Source of the DNA: Cellulomonas cellasea
GTDB taxonomy: Bacteria; Actinomycetota; Actinomycetes; Actinomycetales; Cellulomonadaceae
DNA length: 64,000 nucleotides
Assembly: GCF_030372105.1 (NCBI RefSeq)
Contig: NZ_JAUDBQ010000015.1
Location: 53,060 to 117,059, forward strand
Reading direction: 5' to 3'
Position 1 is the first letter of the stretch, and each line of letters opens with the position of its first letter. A model generated the notes under the pieces. It was not told the origin of the DNA. It ran no database searches and saw nothing but the letters and a program-made list of their open reading frames with translations. Shown here one piece after another: positions 1 to 10,205 of the stretch. Both the position numbers and the translations under genes were made by a program.

Positions 1-1340
1 TCGCCCGACTCCTTGATGTACGCGGCGACGCCGGCGATGAGCCACAGCGGGTCGTCGTTGAAGCCGGATCCGATGTCGTTGTTCCCGCGCTTCGTCAGCG
101 GCTGGTACTGGTGGTACGCCGAGCCGTCGGGGAACTGCGTCGCGGCGATGTCGAGGATGCGCTCGCGGGCCCGCTCGGGGATGAGGTGCACGAAGCCCAG
201 CAGGTCCTGGTTGGAGTCGCGGAAGCCCATCCCGCGCCCGATGCCCGTCTCGAAGTACGACGCCGAGCGGGACATGTTGAACGTGACCATGCACTGGTAC
301 TGGTTCCACACGTTGACCATGCGGTCGAGCTTCTCGTCGGTGCTGGACACCGAGTAGCCCGAGAGCAGGCCCGTCCAGTGCGCGCGCAGCGCCTCGAAGG
401 CGGCGTCGGTCTGCTCGGTCGTCGCGAAGCGGGCCAGGAGCTCGTGGGCGCGGGTCTTGTTGACCACCTGCAGCGCGGCGACGCCGGCGGCCTCGTCGGC
501 CGGGGCCCACTTCTCGTCCTGCGGGTTCTCGATGTAGCCGAGCACGAACGTGTGGCTCGCGGACTCGCCCGGCTCGAGGGTGATGTCGAGGGAGTGCGAG
601 CCGATCGGGTACCAGCCGGAGGCGACCGAGTTCGCCGACTTCCCGGCCAGCGGGACGGCCGCGTCGCCCAGGCCGTTGTACGCGCCGACGAACGTGTCGC
701 GGTCCGTGTCGAAGCCGGTGGCCTGCGCGTTCACGCCGTACACGGCGTAGTGGTCGCGACGCTCGCGGTACTCGGTCTTGTGGTAGATCGCCGAGCCGGA
801 GGGCCCGTCCAGCTCGACCTCGACCTCGCCGATCGACAGGTTGCGCTGGTAGTTCGTCTGGTCGTCCTGGGCGTTCCACAGGCAGAACTCGACGAACGAG
901 AACAGCGTGAAGCTCTTCGCCGCGGCGGAGGTGTTGGTCACCGTGACCTTCTGCACCTCGGCGTTCTCCCCGAGCGGCACGAAGAACAGCGACTCGACCC
1001 GCAGGCCCCCGCGCTCGCCGGTGATCGTCGAGTAGCCCAGGCCGTGGCGCGCCTCGAAGTGGTCGAGCTCGGCCTTGACGGGCATCCACGACGGGGTCCA
1101 CACGTCGCCGCCGTCGTTGATGTAGAAGTACCGGCCGCCCTCGTCGGTGGGGATGTTGTTGTAGCGGTACCGCGTCAGGCGGCGCATCTTGGCGTCGCGG
1201 TAGAACGAGTACCCGCCGGCCTGGTGGGACAGGAGCGAGAAGAACTGCTCGGAGCCCAGGTAGTTGATCCAGGGATAAGGCGTGTGTGGCGTCGTGATGA
1301 CGTACTCGCGGGCTGCGTCGTCGAAGTGGCCGTACCGCAT
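1..1340 (-). CDS. cbp: Cellobiose phosphorylase (GH94), N-terminal part, cut by window edge
   Basis: Phosphorolyses cellobiose to glucose 1-phosphate and glucose in the cytoplasm, saving ATP during cellulose use. The protein begins [15 protein letters not shown] and continues with PYPWINYLG and YRYNNIPTD, which I recognise as the start of Cellulomonas cellobiose phosphorylases. Only about 446 of roughly 820 residues are present. The phosphate and sugar site motif GFRDSNQD is visible with its Asp at residue 375. The catalytic Asp of the family (about residue 490 in the Cellulomonas enzyme) should lie beyond base 1. The ATG at 1340 matches the family N-terminus. A CebR-like operator lies about 95 bases upstream, fitting cellobiose induction. 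Identity is confident; the missing C-terminus cannot be judged. Confidence 0.95.
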   Translation of the reverse strand, partial: MRYGHFDDAAREYVITTPHTPYPWINYLGSEQFFSLLSHQAGGYSFYRDAKMRRLTRYRYNNIPTDEGGRYFYINDGGDVWTPSWMPVKAELDHFEARHGLGYSTITGERGGLRVESLFFVPLGENAEVQKVTVTNTSAAAKSFTLFSFVEFCLWNAQDDQTNYQRNLSIGEVEVELDGPSGSAIYHKTEYRERRDHYAVYGVNAQATGFDTDRDTFVGAYNGLGDAAVPLAGKSANSVASGWYPIGSHSLDITLEPGESASHTFVLGYIENPQDEKWAPADEAAGVAALQVVNKTRAHELLARFATTEQTDAAFEALRAHWTGLLSGYSVSSTDEKLDRMVNVWNQYQCMVTFNMSRSASYFETGIGRGMGFRDSNQDLLGFVHLIPERARERILDIAATQFPDGSAYHQYQPLTKRGNNDIGSGFNDDPLWLIAGVAAYIKESG

Positions 1341-1431
1341 GCGTTATGCCTCTCGCGTACTCGGAGTGACCGCGCGTCCGGTGTTCTCCCGCGGCTGTGC
1401 GGGGTGTGGCCAACGCGGCGCTGGGTGGGCG

Positions 1432-1445
1432 CGAGAGCGCTCCCA
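1432..1445. promoter_or_regulatory. CebR-like operator
   Basis: The 14-mer CGAGAGCGCTCCCA matches the palindromic CebR box TGGGAGCGCTCCCA at 12 of 14 positions. CebR is the LacI-family repressor of cellobiose and cellulase genes in Streptomyces and relatives. The site lies between the divergent cellobiose phosphorylase and dcd genes, about 95 bases upstream of the phosphorylase start. The function is inferred from the consensus and the neighbouring gene. Confidence 0.65.
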
Positions 1446-1524
1446 CGCGATCTCACGGGCACGAGCATAGACCCTCGCCTCGCGTGTGGGAACGATGGGC
1501 GCGGGTGACCGTTACGGTGGGCAC

Positions 1525-2100
1525 GTGCTTCTCTCCGACCGTGACATCACCGCCGAGCTCGAGTCGGGCCGGGTCGCCCTCGACCCCTATGACGCGACGA
1601 TGCTCCAGCCGTCCAGCATCGACGTCAGGCTCGACCGATACTTCCGACTCTTCGACAACCACAAGTACCCCGTGATCGACCCCGCGGCCGAGCAGCCCGA
1701 CCTCACGCGGCTCGTCGAGGTCGAGGGTGACGAGCCGTTCGTGCTGCACCCCGGGGAGTTCGTCCTCGGCTCCACCTACGAGTCGGTGACATTGCCCGAC
1801 GACATCGCCGCCCGGCTCGAGGGCAAGTCCTCACTGGGCCGCCTGGGGCTGCTGACGCACTCCACAGCCGGCTTCGTCGACCCCGGCTTCTCCGGGCACG
1901 TCACGCTCGAGCTGTCGAACGTCGCGACCCTGCCGATCCTGCTGTGGCCCGGCATGAAGATCGGCCAGATGTGCTTCTTCCGGCTGTCGTCCGCCTCCGA
2001 GCACCCGTACGGGTCGAGCACGTACGGCTCGCGCTACCAGGGTCAGCGCGGCCCCACGGCGTCGCGCTCCTGGCAGAACTTCCACCGCACGGAGGTCTAG
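1525..2100 (+). CDS. dcd: dCTP deaminase
   Basis: Deaminates dCTP on the route to dUMP and dTTP. The 191-residue length matches actinobacterial Dcd, which in Mycobacterium is bifunctional (dCTP deaminase plus dUTPase). Visible motifs are [10 protein letters not shown] from residue 100, then [14 protein letters not shown] with the catalytic-type Glu at about 129, and a C-terminal [14 protein letters not shown] tail. I chose the GTG at 1525 because it gives the conserved start [13 protein letters not shown]; an ATG 39 bases upstream would add an unconserved extension. The next gene starts five bases after the stop, so the two are probably co-transcribed. Confidence 0.95.
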   Translation: MLLSDRDITAELESGRVALDPYDATMLQPSSIDVRLDRYFRLFDNHKYPVIDPAAEQPDLTRLVEVEGDEPFVLHPGEFVLGSTYESVTLPDDIAARLEGKSSLGRLGLLTHSTAGFVDPGFSGHVTLELSNVATLPILLWPGMKIGQMCFFRLSSASEHPYGSSTYGSRYQGQRGPTASRSWQNFHRTEV

Positions 2101-2104
2101 CACC

Positions 2105-3232
2105 GTGGTCTGGCCCCCCGTGCTGCCCCGGCTGCCCCTCGACGACCCGGGCCTTCGCACCCGCCACCTGCTGGCGCTCCCGGCGGGCATCGGCGCCGAC
2201 GAGGTCGAGGTCCTCGCGGTCAGCCGCTTCCCCGCAGCCCGCTGGGAACAGCTCCCCGGCATGCAGGACCGCGCCGCCGCCGCCCGCGGCCGATCGGCCG
2301 CCCCGGTGGAGCCCGGCGTGCTGCGCGTGTCCCGGCTCTCCACCCTCACCGGCCCCTTCGCCGTGGACCAGGCGGAGGCCGTGAGCCTGGGCCTGCCCGC
2401 CCAGACCACCGTCGTGTACGACGCCGCCTGCCCGCGCGAGCGTGGCGCGAAGCCCTACCCGGGTGGTGACCGCGACGGCCTCAAGCGCGCGTTCCCCGAG
2501 GCGATGCCGGTCCGCGAGGAGGAGCGCGTCCTGCTCTGGCTGGTCGCCGCCGCCCGACGGCTCGGCGGCGCCGTGCGCACCGGCGAGCACGGCACGGTGC
2601 TCCACCCGGACGTCGACGGGACCATCGACCTCACGCTCTACAGCAGCCGTTGGCTCGAGCCCGACGAGGCGCTGGCCGTGATCCAGCGGGCCGTGCCGCG
2701 TGCCCGGCTCGCGATGGACGGCAAGCACTGGGCCGGCCCCGCCACCGACGCGGGCCGCAGGGCGCTCGCCGGGAACATCGGCACCGGCCTGCCCGAGCCT
2801 GGCGGCGCGGGTCTCAGCGCGGCCCTCGCGCAGCACGGCGTGGAGGACGAGCGCGAGCGCTCCCGGCTCATCGCCGAGGCCCTCGCCTACGACGCCGCGA
2901 TGCTCGCCGACCCGCCGCCGCGCGAGGGTTTCGGGGTGATCGTCGACCTGGGCGTCGACGGGCTCGTCGCCGTCGAGGTGGGCGCCGAGGAGATCCTCCC
3001 GCCGCTGCTCCGCGACCTGCCGTGGACCGTCGCGGGCGCCGTCGCCTACCGGGTGCGGTGGGAGCCGGCCGACGTCGACGAGCTCGAGCTCGAACGCCCC
3101 TCCTTCGCGCACAAGGTCGCTCGTGGGCGCGCCATCCCGCCCATGCAGGCGATCATGCGCGAGCTGCACGCGGCCATCGGCGGGGAGATCGCGGACGCCG
3201 CGGACTTCCTCGTCGCCCCGGAGGACCTCTAG
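2105..3232 (+). CDS. Conserved-looking protein of unknown function after dcd
   Basis: A 375-residue soluble protein that I do not recognise. It starts with GTG only four bases after the dcd stop, so it is very likely in the same transcript. There is no signal peptide or clear membrane segment. The C-terminal half contains PPPREGFGVIVDLGVDG and ELERPSFAHKVARGRAI, with many acidic and proline residues. Codon use and composition match the neighbours, so it looks like a resident gene. No catalytic motif stands out and I assign no function. Confidence 0.75.
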   Translation: MVWPPVLPRLPLDDPGLRTRHLLALPAGIGADEVEVLAVSRFPAARWEQLPGMQDRAAAARGRSAAPVEPGVLRVSRLSTLTGPFAVDQAEAVSLGLPAQTTVVYDAACPRERGAKPYPGGDRDGLKRAFPEAMPVREEERVLLWLVAAARRLGGAVRTGEHGTVLHPDVDGTIDLTLYSSRWLEPDEALAVIQRAVPRARLAMDGKHWAGPATDAGRRALAGNIGTGLPEPGGAGLSAALAQHGVEDERERSRLIAEALAYDAAMLADPPPREGFGVIVDLGVDGLVAVEVGAEEILPPLLRDLPWTVAGAVAYRVRWEPADVDELELERPSFAHKVARGRAIPPMQAIMRELHAAIGGEIADAADFLVAPEDL

Positions 3233-3251
3233 CCGCTCGGCGGGTAGGCCC

Positions 3252-4055
3252 CTAGGGCGCCGGCTCCGCGGCAGGCTCCTCCGCTGGCTCCTCCGCTGGC
3301 TCCTCCGGCGCGGGCGTGCACGTCGGCGGAGGGCCGGCGGCGGCGTCCTCACGCGCCCCGACCTCCGCCTCGCGGGCGCTCACAGCGGCCTCCCGGGCGG
3401 CGACGTCGGCGGCGGCCCGCTCCACCTCGGCGGCCCTGGCCTCCACCTCGGCCGCCCGGGCATCCGACGCGCCCGACGACGAGCCCGACGACGCCGAGGT
3501 GTCGGCGGCGTCCTCCCCGCGCGGCGCCGTCGAGCCCTCCTTCGCGCGGACCGCTTGCTCGCGGGCCTTCACCTTCGCCTCCCCAGCCGTCAGCGCCGCA
3601 TCGCGTTCCTCGGCCTTCTGCTGGCCCGCCGCCAGCGCCTCCTCGCCCGCGCTCACCGCCGCCTCACGGGCCGCGAGCGCCTCCTCGCGACCAGCAGACG
3701 CCTGCTGCTGGCCCTCCAACTCGACGACCTTCGCCTGCAGCGTCTGCGCTGCGTCCTCGGTGGCCCGCAGATCCGCCTGGAACCCCTCGGACGCGCCCAC
3801 CGCCTCGTCGCGCTCCAGCGCGAGCTGCTGGACCTGTTCCGCCAGGGCCCGGTACACCGGCGTCCTCGTCACCCGCAGCGTCGCCGCCGACAACCCGGCG
3901 AGCAGTCCCACGGCCAGGCCCGCCACCAGGCACGCGATGAGGATCGGCCGGTCGTACAGCGCGCGCTTGCGGGCGGCGCCCCCGTGCGGCCCTGGCGGGG
4001 GAGCCGTCTCCCCGCCGCCCATGCCCTCGTGCTGCGTCCGCGCGTCGTCCACCAT
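3252..4055 (-). CDS. Single-pass membrane protein with long Ala/Glu coiled coil
   Basis: A 267-residue protein. After a cytoplasmic stretch of about 35 residues there is one membrane helix (RPILIACLVAGLAVGLLAGL, about residues 38-60). A long heptad-like alanine/glutamate/arginine region follows, with repeats of the type EREEALAAREAAVSAGEEAL, then a Ser-rich linker and a second coiled stretch. It ends in a tandem EEPA repeat. This architecture suggests a structural or scaffold protein, but low-complexity sequence gives no specific family. The ATG at 4055 gives a sensible N-terminus; the frame stays open further upstream without conserved features. The convergent upstream neighbour ends 20 bases away. 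Confidence 0.7.
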   Translation of the reverse strand: MVDDARTQHEGMGGGETAPPPGPHGGAARKRALYDRPILIACLVAGLAVGLLAGLSAATLRVTRTPVYRALAEQVQQLALERDEAVGASEGFQADLRATEDAAQTLQAKVVELEGQQQASAGREEALAAREAAVSAGEEALAAGQQKAEERDAALTAGEAKVKAREQAVRAKEGSTAPRGEDAADTSASSGSSSGASDARAAEVEARAAEVERAAADVAAREAAVSAREAEVGAREDAAAGPPPTCTPAPEEPAEEPAEEPAAEPAP

Positions 4056-4170
4056 GGCTGCCCCCAGCCGATCGAGTCCGTCTTCCACGGTACGTCGAGG
4101 GCAGTGGCGCGCGCGGTGTGGGCCAGCCAAGGGCGGGGCAGCCGAGGGGCGGGGGCAGTCGAGCGGCGGG

Positions 4171-6369
4171 TCAGTCGCGGACGCGGACCCGGTCGAGCAG
4201 GAGCTGGGCGATGTCGACGACCTCGGGCACGCCCACCGGCGGGGTGGACACGCCACCGGCGGCGGCAGGTTGGGCGGCGACCCCGTCGGAGAGCATGACG
4301 GTGCAGAACGGGCACGCGGTGGCGACCACGTCGGCGCCTGTGGCGACGGCCTCGGCGGCGCGGTTGGTGCTGATGCGCGTGCCGATGGTCTCCTCCATCC
4401 ACATGCGGGCTCCGCCGGCTCCGCAGCAGAAGGAGTTCTCGCGGTTGCGGGGCATCTCGGCGAGCTCGACGCCGGGCAGGGCGCCCAGGAGCTCGCGCGG
4501 CGGGGAGTAGATCTTGTTGTGCCGGCCCAGGTAGCAGGGGTCGTGGTAGGTGACGCGCTGGCCGTCGGCGGGGGTGCCGGGCTGCGGGTCGGTGGGGGTC
4601 AGGCGGCCTTCGGCGACGAGCCGGTTGAGCAGCTCGGTGTGGTGGACCACGTCGTAGCGGCCGCCGAGCTGCGGGTACTCGCGGCTGATGGTGTTGAAGC
4701 AGTGGGCGCAGGTGACGACGATGGCCTGCGCGCCGACCTCGTTGAGGGTCTCGACGTTCGCGGAGGCGAGCATCTGGAACAGGACCTCGTTGCCGGCGCG
4801 GCGGGCGGGGTCGCCGGTGCAGGACTCGCCGTCGCCCAGCACGGCGAACGAGACACCGGCGGTGTGCAGCAGCTCGGCGACGGCGCGGGTGGTGCGCTTG
4901 GCGCGGTCCTCGTAGGCGCCGGCGCAGCCGACCCAGAACAGGTAGTCGACGTCCGCGGCGGAGTCGACGTCGGCGCCGACCACCGGCACGTCGAACGGCA
5001 GGCCCTTGGCCCAGTCGAGCCGAGCCCGGGCGGGCAGCCCCCACGGGTTGCCCTGCCGTTCGAGCTTGGTGAACGTGCCGCCGAGCTCCTTGGGGAACGC
5101 CGACTCCATGAGCACCTGGTAGCGGCGCACGTCCACGATGGCGTCGACGTGCTCGATGTCCACGGGGCACTGCTGCACGCAGGCGCCGCAGGCGGTGCAG
5201 GCCCACAGTGCGTCCGCGTCGAGCACGCCCGTGCCGATCAGGTCGAGGCCCGCGTGCGCGTCGGCCTCGGTGGCGCCGTCGCCCGATGCGCGGGCCGCCT
5301 GCAGGTAGGGGGCGGTGGCGGCGGCGTGGTCCCGGAGCGCGAGGACGACGCGCTTGGGGGACAGCGGCTTGCCGGTGGCCCAGGCGGGGCATTGCTCCTG
5401 GCAGCGGCCGCACTCGGTGCAGCTCGCGAAGTCGAGCAGGCCCTTCCAGGTGAAGTCCTCGATGGCGCCCACGCCCAGCCGGGCGTCGTCGGGCAGGTCT
5501 TCGATGGTCTCCAGGTCCAGCGGGGCGCCGCCCACCTGGATGGGCTGCAGGGGGCCGAGTGAGGGCGCGCCATCGGGGTGGCGGCGCGCGTAGATGTTGA
5601 CGACGGCGAGGAACCGGTGCCAGGCGACGCCCATGGTGGGCTGCAGGCCGACCACCACGAACCAGGCCATCGACATCAGGATCTTCACCGTGGCGGTGAC
5701 GATGACGGCCGTCTCGAGCGTCGCCGTGGGCAGGTCTGCCAGGGCGGCGCCGTACCAAGCAGTGAGCGGGAAGTGCCACGCGCCAGCCAGGTGGGCGGTG
5801 GCCGCGTCCTGGGCGAGCAGGGCGTACTCGAGGCCGCGCAGCGTCAGCACGGCGAGCACCACCACCAGCACGGTCGCCTCGACGAAGTACGCCTGCGCGG
5901 CGTTCGACCCGAAGAACCGTGAGCGTCGCTGCTCGTCCTCGGGCGCGGAGGCGCGGGGCTGGCGGCGCAGCCGGATGCCGATGAGCGCGAGGATGCCGAG
6001 CAGGGACGCCCACGCGATGCCCTCGGTGAGCCACTCCCACGGTGGCAGGTGCCCGATCAGCGGGAGGGCGTAGCGCTGGTCGACCACCTGCGCGTAGCCG
6101 GTCACGAGTGTGAAGAACAGCACAGGGAACGAGATCATCACGGCCCAGTGCGCGGCCCGCACCACGGGGCGGCCCTGGAAGCGGTCGTGGCTGAGCGCCT
6201 CGTCGAGGACGATGCGCAGGCGCGGCCCGAGGGGACGCCACCGCTCGGGGGCCGGACCGCCGATCCGCACGGTGCGGATGATGGCGACGAGGCCCCGCGT
6301 GAACACGGCCGTGCCCAGCAGGGACGCGAGGGCCACGACGACGAGGCAGACGGTCTCCAGGGTGGTCAC
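4171..6369 (-). CDS. Membrane iron-sulfur oxidoreductase, heterodisulfide-reductase-like
   Basis: A 732-residue protein with three parts. The N-terminal part (about residues 1-260) has several membrane helices resembling a nitrate-reductase gamma-type haem or quinone module. The middle is a ferredoxin domain with two [4Fe-4S] motifs, [12 protein letters not shown] from Cys317 and [12 protein letters not shown] from Cys391. The C-terminal part has two cysteine-rich CCG-type domains, with [27 protein letters not shown] and [13 protein letters not shown]. Such proteins pass electrons between a quinone pool and an unidentified partner; they are common in actinobacteria and often annotated simply as Fe-S-binding. 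The start is a GTG. The substrate is unknown. It is divergent from the Mrp operon. Confidence 0.85.
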   Translation of the reverse strand: MTTLETVCLVVVALASLLGTAVFTRGLVAIIRTVRIGGPAPERWRPLGPRLRIVLDEALSHDRFQGRPVVRAAHWAVMISFPVLFFTLVTGYAQVVDQRYALPLIGHLPPWEWLTEGIAWASLLGILALIGIRLRRQPRASAPEDEQRRSRFFGSNAAQAYFVEATVLVVVLAVLTLRGLEYALLAQDAATAHLAGAWHFPLTAWYGAALADLPTATLETAVIVTATVKILMSMAWFVVVGLQPTMGVAWHRFLAVVNIYARRHPDGAPSLGPLQPIQVGGAPLDLETIEDLPDDARLGVGAIEDFTWKGLLDFASCTECGRCQEQCPAWATGKPLSPKRVVLALRDHAAATAPYLQAARASGDGATEADAHAGLDLIGTGVLDADALWACTACGACVQQCPVDIEHVDAIVDVRRYQVLMESAFPKELGGTFTKLERQGNPWGLPARARLDWAKGLPFDVPVVGADVDSAADVDYLFWVGCAGAYEDRAKRTTRAVAELLHTAGVSFAVLGDGESCTGDPARRAGNEVLFQMLASANVETLNEVGAQAIVVTCAHCFNTISREYPQLGGRYDVVHHTELLNRLVAEGRLTPTDPQPGTPADGQRVTYHDPCYLGRHNKIYSPPRELLGALPGVELAEMPRNRENSFCCGAGGARMWMEETIGTRISTNRAAEAVATGADVVATACPFCTVMLSDGVAAQPAAAGGVSTPPVGVPEVVDIAQLLLDRVRVRD

Positions 6370-6615
6370 ACGGCCACGCTATCGGGTCGGGCTGGGCGCG
6401 CGGTGGGCACGTTCGGGCCGGTCCCGGGCCTGATCGCACGACCGGGGCACCAATCATCGGTTGGTAGGCTGCCCTTCATTCCAGTCACGCACCGTGGTCG
6501 GCGCAATGTCGTTGCGCGTGCTTGTGGTTGCCTGCACCAACCAAAAGTCCAAACGCTTGCCGTGCCCATTTCCGGGCGCTGACCGACGACCCGCCCACCA
6601 CAGGACGGAGCGGAC

Positions 6616-9600
6616 GTGCTGACACTGCTCGCCGTGCATCTCATCGCATCCCTTGCTGCGCCTGCGCTGGTGCGGGCCCTCGGCCGCAAGGCGTTCTGGG
6701 TGCTCGCGCTGGCCCCCGCGTCCGTCGCCGTATGGGCCCTGACCCTCACCGACCAGGTGATGTCCGGTCACGGACCGGTCGAGGTGGTGCAGTGGATACC
6801 CGGCCTGGGCCTCGAGCTCGCGTTCCGGCTCGACACCCTCTCGTGGCTGATGTCCCTGCTGGTGGGCGGCATCGGCGCGCTGGTGCTCATCTACTGCTCC
6901 GCGTACTTCTCGGCCAGCGCCCGCGGCCTCGGCCGCTTCGCCGCCGTGCTGGTCGCGTTCGCCGGGGCGATGTACGGCCTGGTCACCGCCGACGACATGC
7001 TGCTGATGTACGTGTTCTGGGAGCTCACGACAGTGCTGTCGTACCTGCTCATCGGGCACTACAACGAGCGCAAGGCCAGCCGTCGCGCGGCGATGCAGGC
7101 CATCGTCATCACCACCGCCGGCGGCTTGGCGATGCTGATCGGCATCATCCTGCTCGGCTCGGCGGCCGGCACCTATCGGATCTCCGCGATCATCGCCGAC
7201 CCGCCGCTGGGCGGCGCCGCGGTGACCGTCGCCGTCGCGTGCCTGCTCGTGGGCGCCGTGAGCAAGTCCGCGCTGATCCCCTTCCACTTCTGGCTCCCGG
7301 CGGCGATGGCCGCGCCCACACCGGTCAGCGCCTACCTGCACGCGGCCGCGATGGTCAAAGCGGGCGTCTACCTGGTCGCACGGTTCGCGCCCGCCTACGC
7401 CGAGCTCACCGTCTGGCAGGTCATGGTGGTGGTGCTGGGCTGCGGCACGCTGCTGCTCGGCGGGTACCGGGCGCTGCGGCAGCACGACCTCAAGCTCATC
7501 CTGGCGTTCGGCACGGTCAGCCAGCTCGGCCTGATCATCCTGCTGGTGGGGATGGGCACCCGCGCCACGGCCCTGGCCGGGCTCGCGATGCTCGGCGCGC
7601 ACGCCATGTTCAAGGCGTCCCTGTTCCTGGTGGTGGGCGTCGTCGACGCCGCCACCGGCACCCGTGACCTGCGGCGGCTGTCCGGGGTGGGGCGCGCGCT
7701 GCCCATCACCGCCACCGCCGCGGGGCTCGCCACCGCGTCGATGATCGGGCTGCCGCCCTTCGCCGGGTACGTGGCCAAAGAGGCGGCGCTCGAGTCCCTG
7801 GCGCACCTCGACCGGGGCTGGGTGGGCACTGTGGTGCTCGCCGCCGTGGCCGTCGGGTCCGTGCTCACCGTCGCGTACGGCTTGCGCCTGTGGTGGGGCG
7901 CGTTCGCCTCCAAGCCTGTGATCCACGCGCTGCCCACCGACGCCTCCGCTGGGGCCACCGTCGCCGAGCTGGAGCAGCCGGCGCGCCCGGCCGCGATCAC
8001 CAAGCCCGCGCCGCTGCTGGTCATGCCGGCCCTCGTGCTCGCGGTGCTCGGCCTCGCGGTCGCACTGCTGCCCACGTTCGGCGAGGACCTGCTCGAGCCG
8101 TACGCCAACACGTACCCGATCGGCGAGCCCGGCCACCTGACGCTCTGGGCGGGCCTCACCCCCACGCTGCTGCTCACCGTGCTAGTGGTGGGCGCCGGCC
8201 TGCTCCTGTTCGTGGCGAGGCGGCCGGTCGAGCGGTTCCAGGCGGCGATGCCCACCGGCCCCGAGGCCGACCGCGCCTACCGGCGCTTCATGCGCAAGCT
8301 CGACGAGGTCGCCGCGGACGTCACGGCGCTCACGCAGCGTGGCTCGCTGCCGCTGTACCTCGGCGGCATCCTGATGGTCTTCGTGGTCTCCGTCGGCGGC
8401 GCGCTGCTGACGTTCGGCGCGCTCCCCGACGACCTCAAGGCCTGGGACACCCCCGCGCAGGCGGCGCTCGGGCTGCTGGTCGTCGTCTCCGCGATCCTCA
8501 CCGCCCGGGCCCGCCGCCGCCTCAAGGCCGTGATCCTCATGGGTGTGGGCGGTTACGGCGTGGCCGGTCTGTTCCTGCTGCACGGCGCGCCGGACCTCGC
8601 GCTCACCCAGGTCCTCACCGAGACGGTCACGCTGGTCGTGTTCGTGCTGGTGCTGCGCCGCCTCCCCCCGTACTTCTCCGACCGGCCGCTCGCCGCGTCG
8701 CGCTGGCTGCGGCTCGGCGTGGGGCTCATCGTCGGGCTCACCGTCGCCGGGCTCGCCCTCGTGGTGCCGGGCGCCCGCATCCACGTGCCCGTCTCCGCCG
8801 ATTTCGCCGCCGAGGCCGTCGAGTTCGGCGGCGGCAAGAACATCGTCAACGTCACGCTCGTCGACATCCGCGCCTGGGACACCATGGGCGAGATCTCCGT
8901 GCTGCTAGTGGCGGCCACCGGCGTCGCGTCGCTGGTCTTCCTGCGGCGCCGCGGCGGCGCGATCTTCCGCACCGACGAGGCCGCCGAGGGGCAGCCGGTG
9001 TGGGGCGGGGGCGGCGGCGACCCGATGGCGGCGCTGCGCCGGCCCGCGGGCGCCACCGAGCCCGTGCCCGTCGGCAAGGTGACGATCAGCTCCCGCTCCC
9101 GCGAGTGGCTGCGCGCGGGGAGCACCCTGGCGCCGCAGCGCCGCTCGGTGATCTTCGAGGTCACCGTCCGGCTGCTGTTCCACACGATGGTCATGTACTC
9201 GCTGTTCCTGCTGTTCTCCGGGCACAACTCCCCGGGTGGCGGGTTCGCCGCCGGCCTCATCAGCGGCATCGCCCTGGTGACGCGGTACCTGGCGGGCGGA
9301 CGTTACGAGCTGGGCGAGGCGGCGCCGGTGCAGCCGGGCCTCCTGCTCGGCAGCGGGCTGTTCCTGTCCGCCGGGGTGGGCATCTTCGCGTTGTTCGCGG
9401 GCGGCTCGGTGCTGCAGTCCTGGATGATCGACTTCCACCTGCCCGTGCTCGGCGACGTGCACCTGGTGACGTCCCTCTTCTTCGACGTGGGCGTGTACCT
9501 GGTGGTGATCGGGCTGGTGCTCGACATCCTGCGCAGCCTCGGGGCGGAGATCGACCAGCAGGCCGAGCAGGGTGACGGCCCCGACTCCTACGACGACGTG

Positions 9601-9654
9601 CCGGCACTGCGCACGCAGGGCCCCGGCGCCGGCGAGACGGGAGGCGCCCGATGA
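6616..9654 (+). CDS. mrpA: Na+/H+ antiporter subunit A fused to subunit B (MrpA/MnhA)
   Basis: The large subunit of the Mrp cation/proton antiporter, homologous to NuoL of complex I. The 1012-residue membrane protein carries the proton-channel core, with the key Glu in VFWELTTVLSYLLIG (residue 136) and Lys in SKSALIPFHFWLP (residue 217). The C-terminus from about residue 840 is a MrpB domain (HTMVMYSLFLLFSGHN, SPGGGFAAGLISG), so A and B are one polypeptide and no separate B gene follows. The GTG start has a strong AGGACGGAG ribosome site ending at 6610. The stop overlaps the ATG of mrpC by four bases. It acts in pH and sodium homeostasis. Confidence 0.95.
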   Translation: MLTLLAVHLIASLAAPALVRALGRKAFWVLALAPASVAVWALTLTDQVMSGHGPVEVVQWIPGLGLELAFRLDTLSWLMSLLVGGIGALVLIYCSAYFSASARGLGRFAAVLVAFAGAMYGLVTADDMLLMYVFWELTTVLSYLLIGHYNERKASRRAAMQAIVITTAGGLAMLIGIILLGSAAGTYRISAIIADPPLGGAAVTVAVACLLVGAVSKSALIPFHFWLPAAMAAPTPVSAYLHAAAMVKAGVYLVARFAPAYAELTVWQVMVVVLGCGTLLLGGYRALRQHDLKLILAFGTVSQLGLIILLVGMGTRATALAGLAMLGAHAMFKASLFLVVGVVDAATGTRDLRRLSGVGRALPITATAAGLATASMIGLPPFAGYVAKEAALESLAHLDRGWVGTVVLAAVAVGSVLTVAYGLRLWWGAFASKPVIHALPTDASAGATVAELEQPARPAAITKPAPLLVMPALVLAVLGLAVALLPTFGEDLLEPYANTYPIGEPGHLTLWAGLTPTLLLTVLVVGAGLLLFVARRPVERFQAAMPTGPEADRAYRRFMRKLDEVAADVTALTQRGSLPLYLGGILMVFVVSVGGALLTFGALPDDLKAWDTPAQAALGLLVVVSAILTARARRRLKAVILMGVGGYGVAGLFLLHGAPDLALTQVLTETVTLVVFVLVLRRLPPYFSDRPLAASRWLRLGVGLIVGLTVAGLALVVPGARIHVPVSADFAAEAVEFGGGKNIVNVTLVDIRAWDTMGEISVLLVAATGVASLVFLRRRGGAIFRTDEAAEGQPVWGGGGGDPMAALRRPAGATEPVPVGKVTISSRSREWLRAGSTLAPQRRSVIFEVTVRLLFHTMVMYSLFLLFSGHNSPGGGFAAGLISGIALVTRYLAGGRYELGEAAPVQPGLLLGSGLFLSAGVGIFALFAGGSVLQSWMIDFHLPVLGDVHLVTSLFFDVGVYLVVIGLVLDILRSLGAEIDQQAEQGDGPDSYDDVPALRTQGPGAGETGGAR

Positions 9655-10205
9655 TCGACATGACCCCCAACCTCGTGCTGGTGGTGGTGATCGGCGTGCT
9701 GTTCACCGTCGGCGTCTACCTGCTGCTCGAGCGCAGCCTCTCGCGGGTGCTCATCGGCGTGATCCTCATCGGCAACGGCGCGAACCTGCTGTTCCTCATC
9801 GCGGGCGGCGCCGCCGGGGCCCCGCCGATCGTGGGGGACGCGCCCGTCTCCGAGATGAGCGACCCGCTGCCGCAGGCCATGGTGCTGACCGCCATCGTCA
9901 TCACGCTGGGCATGACGGCGTTCCTGCTGGCCATGGCGTACCGCTCCTGGCAGCTCCACCGCCACGACGAGGTGCAGGACGACGTCGAGGACCGCCGCAT
10001 CGCCCGGCTCGCGGCCATCGACGAGCACGCCTTCACCGACCGCGACACCGAGGACGCCGGCGAGACGCTGGACGACGAGGCCGCGGAGACCCGAGACGAG
10101 ACCGACGAGCTGCTCCGGGGCGCGGAGCCCTCGCTGCCCGCAGGCCCAGGGCCGGACGACGCCAACGGCGCCGCCGGACCAGCCGACCCTGAGGAGCGCC
10201 CGTGA
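9651..10205 (+). CDS. mrpC: Na+/H+ antiporter subunit C (MrpC, NuoK-like)
   Basis: A small NuoK-like membrane subunit of 184 residues. Three helices occupy about residues 5-110: LVVVIGVLFTVGVYLLLE, VLIGVILIGNGANLLFLI, and the segment around AMVLTAIVITLGMTAFLLA. A long acidic hydrophilic tail follows, ending at residue 184, longer than the usual MrpC of about 110-130 residues. The ATG overlaps the mrpA stop (ATGA), implying translational coupling and fixed stoichiometry. Its place between A and D is standard for the operon. Confidence 0.93.
   Translation: MIDMTPNLVLVVVIGVLFTVGVYLLLERSLSRVLIGVILIGNGANLLFLIAGGAAGAPPIVGDAPVSEMSDPLPQAMVLTAIVITLGMTAFLLAMAYRSWQLHRHDEVQDDVEDRRIARLAAIDEHAFTDRDTEDAGETLDDEAAETRDETDELLRGAEPSLPAGPGPDDANGAAGPADPEERP

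Noticed and set aside
111..1508. 465-codon rightward frame over the cellobiose phosphorylase
   Set aside because: It is the mirror of the conserved phosphorylase; low-complexity Arg/Val composition and no family.
6370..6615. Dyad ACCAA/TTGGT and similar words before mrpA as a regulatory site
   Set aside because: Arms are only five bases long and no known regulator of this kind could be linked.
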